A DNA stretch of 64,000 nt from Bacillus sp. THAF10 (GTDB taxonomy: Bacteria; Bacillota; Bacilli; Bacillales; Bacillaceae_I), in assembly GCF_009363695.1 (NCBI RefSeq), contig NZ_CP045403.1:3668501-3732500 (forward strand), in the 5' to 3' direction. Made by a program: the position numbers and the translations under genes. The stretch's first letter is position 1; every line of letters starts with the position of its first letter. Positions 60,860 to 64,000 of this stretch are shown here, one piece after another. The notes beneath the pieces are model-generated. The model made no database searches and had not been told where the DNA came from. It saw nothing but the letters and a program-made list of their open reading frames with translations.

Positions 60860-62126
60860 CTGATGCTTCCTCTCTTTCATCTACACTTTCAATAATATTA
60901 ATCAGTTTCTCTGTTAACCTTGTAAAATCAAAATGATAAGCAGCTTCACGAGCATTTTTTCCCATCAATTCATTTATTCTTTCATTACTACTTGCTGTAA
61001 TTATTGCTTTAGCAATCTCTTCGGAATTTTGTTCAGGTACACTTACTCCACAATTAAATTTTTCACAAATACTATAACCAGTTGTATAAGTTTGTATGAT
61101 ACATTTTCCTGCTGCTAAATATTCAAAAAACTTATTCTGGCTTTGACCATACTTATCAAGTGAAGTACTTGAATTGTGAAGAATATTGATATAGGACTCT
61201 TTAAGTATAGAAGGTACATACTTTTTCTCAACTCGCCCCTTAAATATGACATTATTAATACTCTCTTCTTCACAGCGTTTCTTTAGTAACTCAATCTCGT
61301 CACCAGAACCATAAATTAAGAATCTAATCTCTTTCTCACCCTGTTTTCGGATTATTTTTGCAGCATCTAGTAACATTCCAAGGTTATTTACTTTCCTAAT
61401 TGAACCAGCATATACAATATTTTTATAACCTTTATTATCCAAATCTGAGTCTATGATCTTGAATTCTTCACTGTTTTTATCAAATGTATCAATTACTATT
61501 CCATTACTAATATGATGTATTTTTTTTAGATTAACCTGATTATCCCATTTTTGATTTCTGATATATTCTTTGCCGCCTTCCCAAGTCATAATTATTGAGT
61601 CGGCATTTTTATAAATCCATTTCTCACCTTGATATAATATTTTTGCAATTACACTACTTCTTTTTAATGAACCATAAGCTACAATACTTTCAGGCCAAAG
61701 ATCTCTCACTTCACAAATACAAGGTATTCCAAATTTTTTTGCTATTTTTATCCCCGCCACCATAGTAAGTGGATGTACGCTAGAAGCCACTATCACGTCA
61801 GGTTTACCATATCGTTTTGCATATTCTTGAGCAACAGAAAAAAGCCCTTTATAGAAGGAGAACATATTCATTATTCTCTGTTGGCCATTCCCTTTGTATT
61901 CAGGAGTATTAATAAATATGAAGGGAATGTCATTTACTGTCTTCTTTATAAACTTACTCCCCTCAGTATCTACATTCTCATTTGAAAAGTGATTTGTTGA
62001 TGCACAAAAAATTGTCGGAGTATATCCTTGTTTAAGTAAATTTTCTGCAAACCAATAATGCCTACCAGCTTGGTCGGTAAACATGTTTGTCGCATAATGA
62101 TTCAATATCCATATATTTTTTTTCAT
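60834..62126 (-). CDS. Glycosyltransferase family 4 (WbuB-like)
   Basis: 430 residues. Opens IWILNHYATNMFTDQAGRHY, WFAENLLKQG, the WbuB-type start, then EVRDLWPESIVAYGSLKRSS and the C-terminal NIVYAGSIRKVNNLGMLLDA; KFFEYLAAGKCIIQT marks the donor site. WbuB-type enzymes add a deoxyhexosamine such as L-FucNAc. Positioned 3 bp before the start-proximal acetyltransferase stop, so the genes are tightly coupled. Confidence 0.9.
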   Translation of the reverse strand: MKKNIWILNHYATNMFTDQAGRHYWFAENLLKQGYTPTIFCASTNHFSNENVDTEGSKFIKKTVNDIPFIFINTPEYKGNGQQRIMNMFSFYKGLFSVAQEYAKRYGKPDVIVASSVHPLTMVAGIKIAKKFGIPCICEVRDLWPESIVAYGSLKRSSVIAKILYQGEKWIYKNADSIIMTWEGGKEYIRNQKWDNQVNLKKIHHISNGIVIDTFDKNSEEFKIIDSDLDNKGYKNIVYAGSIRKVNNLGMLLDAAKIIRKQGEKEIRFLIYGSGDEIELLKKRCEEESINNVIFKGRVEKKYVPSILKESYINILHNSSTSLDKYGQSQNKFFEYLAAGKCIIQTYTTGYSICEKFNCGVSVPEQNSEEIAKAIITASSNERINELMGKNAREAAYHFDFTRLTEKLINIIESVDEREEASDELIRKTS

Positions 62127-62129
62127 TCG

Positions 62130-62747
62130 TTATACTCTCCTAGCTGGAATACCTATATATGTCCCAGACTCCATAATATCATTAACAACAACAGCCCCTG
62201 CACCCACTTTACAGCCACTAATGATATTTATGTTATTACTAATTACACTACCGATACCTAACCATGTCCCTTTCCCGATTTTAACCGAACCAGCTATTTT
62301 TGTACCTGGTGATATATGAACATAATCCTCAATAATATTATCATGATCTATTGTGGAGCCAGTATTTACAATGCATCCTTTACCGATTTTAGTACAGCAA
62401 TTAATCACTGATCCCGCCATTATTACAGTCCCTTTACTCAATTCAACTTGCTCCCCAATAACAGCAGTTGGATGTATTAAAGTAGCAATACTTGCCCCTG
62501 CAGACTCAAGCTCCATCTGAATCTCTTCACGAATTGTATTATTACCAATACCTACAACAATTTCATATTCATTTAAATACTTATAAGCACTAACTGATTT
62601 ACCTATGATCTCAAATCCCATCGAAGATTTAATGTCATTATCATCATCTAGGAATGCAATGTCAGTCCATTTAGTCATTTTTAATGCAATATCGGCGATT
62701 ACTTTACCGTGTCCACTAGCACCAACTATGAGAAGTTTTTTTTTCAT
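62130..62747 (-). CDS. NeuD/PglD-family sugar O/N-acyltransferase
   Basis: 205 residues. N-terminal PglD-type Rossmann-like domain (KKLLIVGASGHGKVIADIAL) and C-terminal left-handed beta-helix hexapeptides (LIHPTAVIGEQVELSKGTVI, SGCKVGAGAVVVNDIMESGT). These enzymes transfer acetyl groups from acetyl-CoA to a sugar. Next to a PIG-L deacetylase and a formyltransferase, it may modify an amino sugar. Neighbours overlap or nearly do. Confidence 0.88.
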   Translation of the reverse strand: MKKKLLIVGASGHGKVIADIALKMTKWTDIAFLDDDNDIKSSMGFEIIGKSVSAYKYLNEYEIVVGIGNNTIREEIQMELESAGASIATLIHPTAVIGEQVELSKGTVIMAGSVINCCTKIGKGCIVNTGSTIDHDNIIEDYVHISPGTKIAGSVKIGKGTWLGIGSVISNNINIISGCKVGAGAVVVNDIMESGTYIGIPARRV

Positions 62748-62764
62748 TACACCTTCTCCTTATT

Positions 62765-63430
62765 TCAAATAACAATTCTTCTTACCAAACAAAATGCTTC
62801 TGCTGCTCTAACCCCTATAGTTGATCCTCTTAATTTTGCCAAAGACTCAATAGCTTCAAGCGATCGAGGGTGAGGAAAATCTGTTAACTGAGTTGTAAAG
62901 TAACTCATAGCTTCAATTTTCTTATCTAAATAGGTAGCGATATCAACATATGTATTCGGAATGAATACATTACTCACATGAGGAACGTTCCATTCTGTCT
63001 CTGACAAAGTTTCATAGGAATAAACTTCTAATATTTTATGTTCTTTTATCGGCCTTACTCCAACCATTGTAGATTGAGACACTATATAATGGTCTAGGTG
63101 CATATCTCCATAGTGAGGAATAAAAACAACCTCTGGTTTAATCTCATCTATAACACTATTAATCTTTGCATTAATCTCATGTTTAGGGATTTCACTTAGC
63201 ATAACAGCTGGGAATTCTAAGAAAATTGTATCTATTATCCCTAAAAATTTATGGGATTCAATTGCCTCAGCACGTAATTTTTCTAACACATCTTTTGGGA
63301 ACATAGATGGATGCCCACTAGTAACAACGCATACGTATACATTATGACCTTCCTCTACATATTTTGCTATTGTTCCGCCGACTCCTAAAATTTCATCATC
63401 TGCATGTGGTGCTACCACTAAAACGTTCAT
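62765..63430 (-). CDS. PIG-L-family de-N-acetylase
   Basis: 221 residues. NVLVVAPHADDEILGVGGTI (PHxDDE metal site) and HYGDMHLDH (HxxDxHxDH) are the zinc-binding motifs of the family. It removes N-acetyl from an amino sugar. Between the NeuD-like gene and the formyltransferase, a deacetylation-reformylation route is plausible. 12 bp after the formyltransferase. Confidence 0.92.
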   Translation of the reverse strand: MNVLVVAPHADDEILGVGGTIAKYVEEGHNVYVCVVTSGHPSMFPKDVLEKLRAEAIESHKFLGIIDTIFLEFPAVMLSEIPKHEINAKINSVIDEIKPEVVFIPHYGDMHLDHYIVSQSTMVGVRPIKEHKILEVYSYETLSETEWNVPHVSNVFIPNTYVDIATYLDKKIEAMSYFTTQLTDFPHPRSLEAIESLAKLRGSTIGVRAAEAFCLVRRIVI

Positions 63431-63442
63431 AACTTTACCACC

Positions 63443-64000
63443 TTAAACAAATTTATGTCCTACAATAAAAGGTTTTGAATCACTCGATACTTCATAATCC
63501 GTTAAAACTAACAACGCATCTTTTGCTATAATTCCTATATCACCATTATCTTTTATCCAAGCAATCTGGCCTGGTATACCGATGTATTTCTCATTAGTAT
63601 CCAAATAAGCTTTCCAAAAAACCACACTATTTCCTTTATAATGTGAAAAAGCACCAGGATAAGGTTTGCTTGTAGCTCGAATAAGTGTCTCAATTTCTTT
63701 ACTTGGTAAATTCCAATTAATTTCCCCATCTTCTGGCCTCCTTATTAATAAGAATGTGGCCTTTTCATGATCTTGCTTTGTAAAGGTTACTGAATCAGAA
63801 TAAATATTTTCAACACTTTCCTTGATAGCTTGGCTCATTGCGGTACATATTTTATGGTAAACATCCATTGCATAATCAGTTTTTTCAATTGTGTAAGGGT
63901 ACTGATTTATGATGTCTCCGGAATCCATCCCCTGGTCAAGTTTAAATAAAGATACTTTTGATTCACGCTCTCCTAATAATATCTGCCATGGTATAGCAGC
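63443..64000 (-). CDS. Methionyl-tRNA formyltransferase-like sugar N-formyltransferase, 5' end outside
   Basis: The frame runs off the right edge: the window begins inside it with AAIPWQILLGERESKVSLFK, LDQGMDSGDII, the Fmt-type catalytic loop (Asp of D-x-G). At least 185 residues are visible, including a C-terminal beta domain (SKPYPGAFSHYKGNSVVFWK). The formyl group comes from N10-formyl-THF. In a polysaccharide cluster the substrate is probably a nucleotide amino sugar, not Met-tRNA. Confidence 0.82.
   Translation of the reverse strand, partial: AAIPWQILLGERESKVSLFKLDQGMDSGDIINQYPYTIEKTDYAMDVYHKICTAMSQAIKESVENIYSDSVTFTKQDHEKATFLLIRRPEDGEINWNLPSKEIETLIRATSKPYPGAFSHYKGNSVVFWKAYLDTNEKYIGIPGQIAWIKDNGDIGIIAKDALLVLTDYEVSSDSKPFIVGHKFV

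Noticed and set aside
1..64000. CRISPR arrays, tRNA and rRNA genes
   Set aside because: Looked for regularly spaced direct repeats, cloverleaf and rRNA motifs; none seen. The dispersed hairpin units are not spaced like a CRISPR array.

Overview
The window is AT-rich low-GC Gram-positive DNA. A Bacillaceae host (Bacillus or a close relative) fits best: strong AGGAGG-type ribosome sites, rho-independent terminators, a CdaR regulator, a YhcR-like cell-wall nuclease with an LPXTG-type signal, a yybP-ykoY manganese riboswitch, ComK paralogues, DUF948/DUF3888/DUF4257-type proteins and lipoboxes. No rRNA, tRNA or CRISPR array is seen.

Layout. 1-4.5 kb (minus): a glycerate-use operon with a CdaR regulator, glycerate kinase, a divergent ketol-acid-reductoisomerase-like enzyme and a GntP permease cut by the window edge. 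5-6.7 kb: an IS1182-family element with ends, a flanking 9-bp direct repeat and a hairpin over its ribosome site. 6.7-10.1 kb: a SLAP-domain lipoprotein, small unknown genes, an orphan Imm26-type immunity gene and a tautomerase. 11.2-17.9 kb: a 2.2-thousand-residue surface nuclease/nucleotidase with an internally duplicated 5'-nucleotidase module. 17.9-18.5 kb: a manganese riboswitch whose TerC target gene has decayed. 19.8-26.8 kb: an HTH-TPR regulator, an ABC-ATPase remnant, four S12 (beta-lactamase-fold) serine hydrolases and three copies (one intact, two broken) of a tiny Gly/Pro-rich peptide gene; this is the best candidate for an undescribed system. 27-39 kb: small membrane proteins, a lipoprotein nuclease, an APH-like kinase, TetR/DUF418 and ArsR/SRPBCC units. 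39.4-48.2 kb: an accessory zone with a P63C protein, an HNH endonuclease, duplicated and decaying modules carrying ComK, XRE, ComM (YifB) and DUF7685-like pieces, then a small-protein cassette. 48.3-64 kb (minus): a capsule/exopolysaccharide cluster (UDP-sugar dehydrogenases, epimerase, glycosyltransferases, Wzx, Wzy, pyruvyltransferase, a MurB-like enzyme, and a NeuD/PIG-L/formyltransferase set) that continues beyond the right edge.

Over this lies a repeat system. At least eleven ~115-bp units, all in the same orientation, carry a hairpin (CAACTAT / ATAGTTG), a CGAACGTTCG-type palindrome and a shared open frame. They are often followed by GGGACAAGGGACCTGTCCC, which is also the insertion site of the IS. 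A second repeat (a GGACTCT/AGAGTCC hairpin plus CTTCGACAAACTTCGG and GTCACAGTGAC) ends the ComK modules. A third is a GAGGGGTAAAG terminator hairpin present three times.

All identifications come from reading the sequence and from family knowledge; no search was run.
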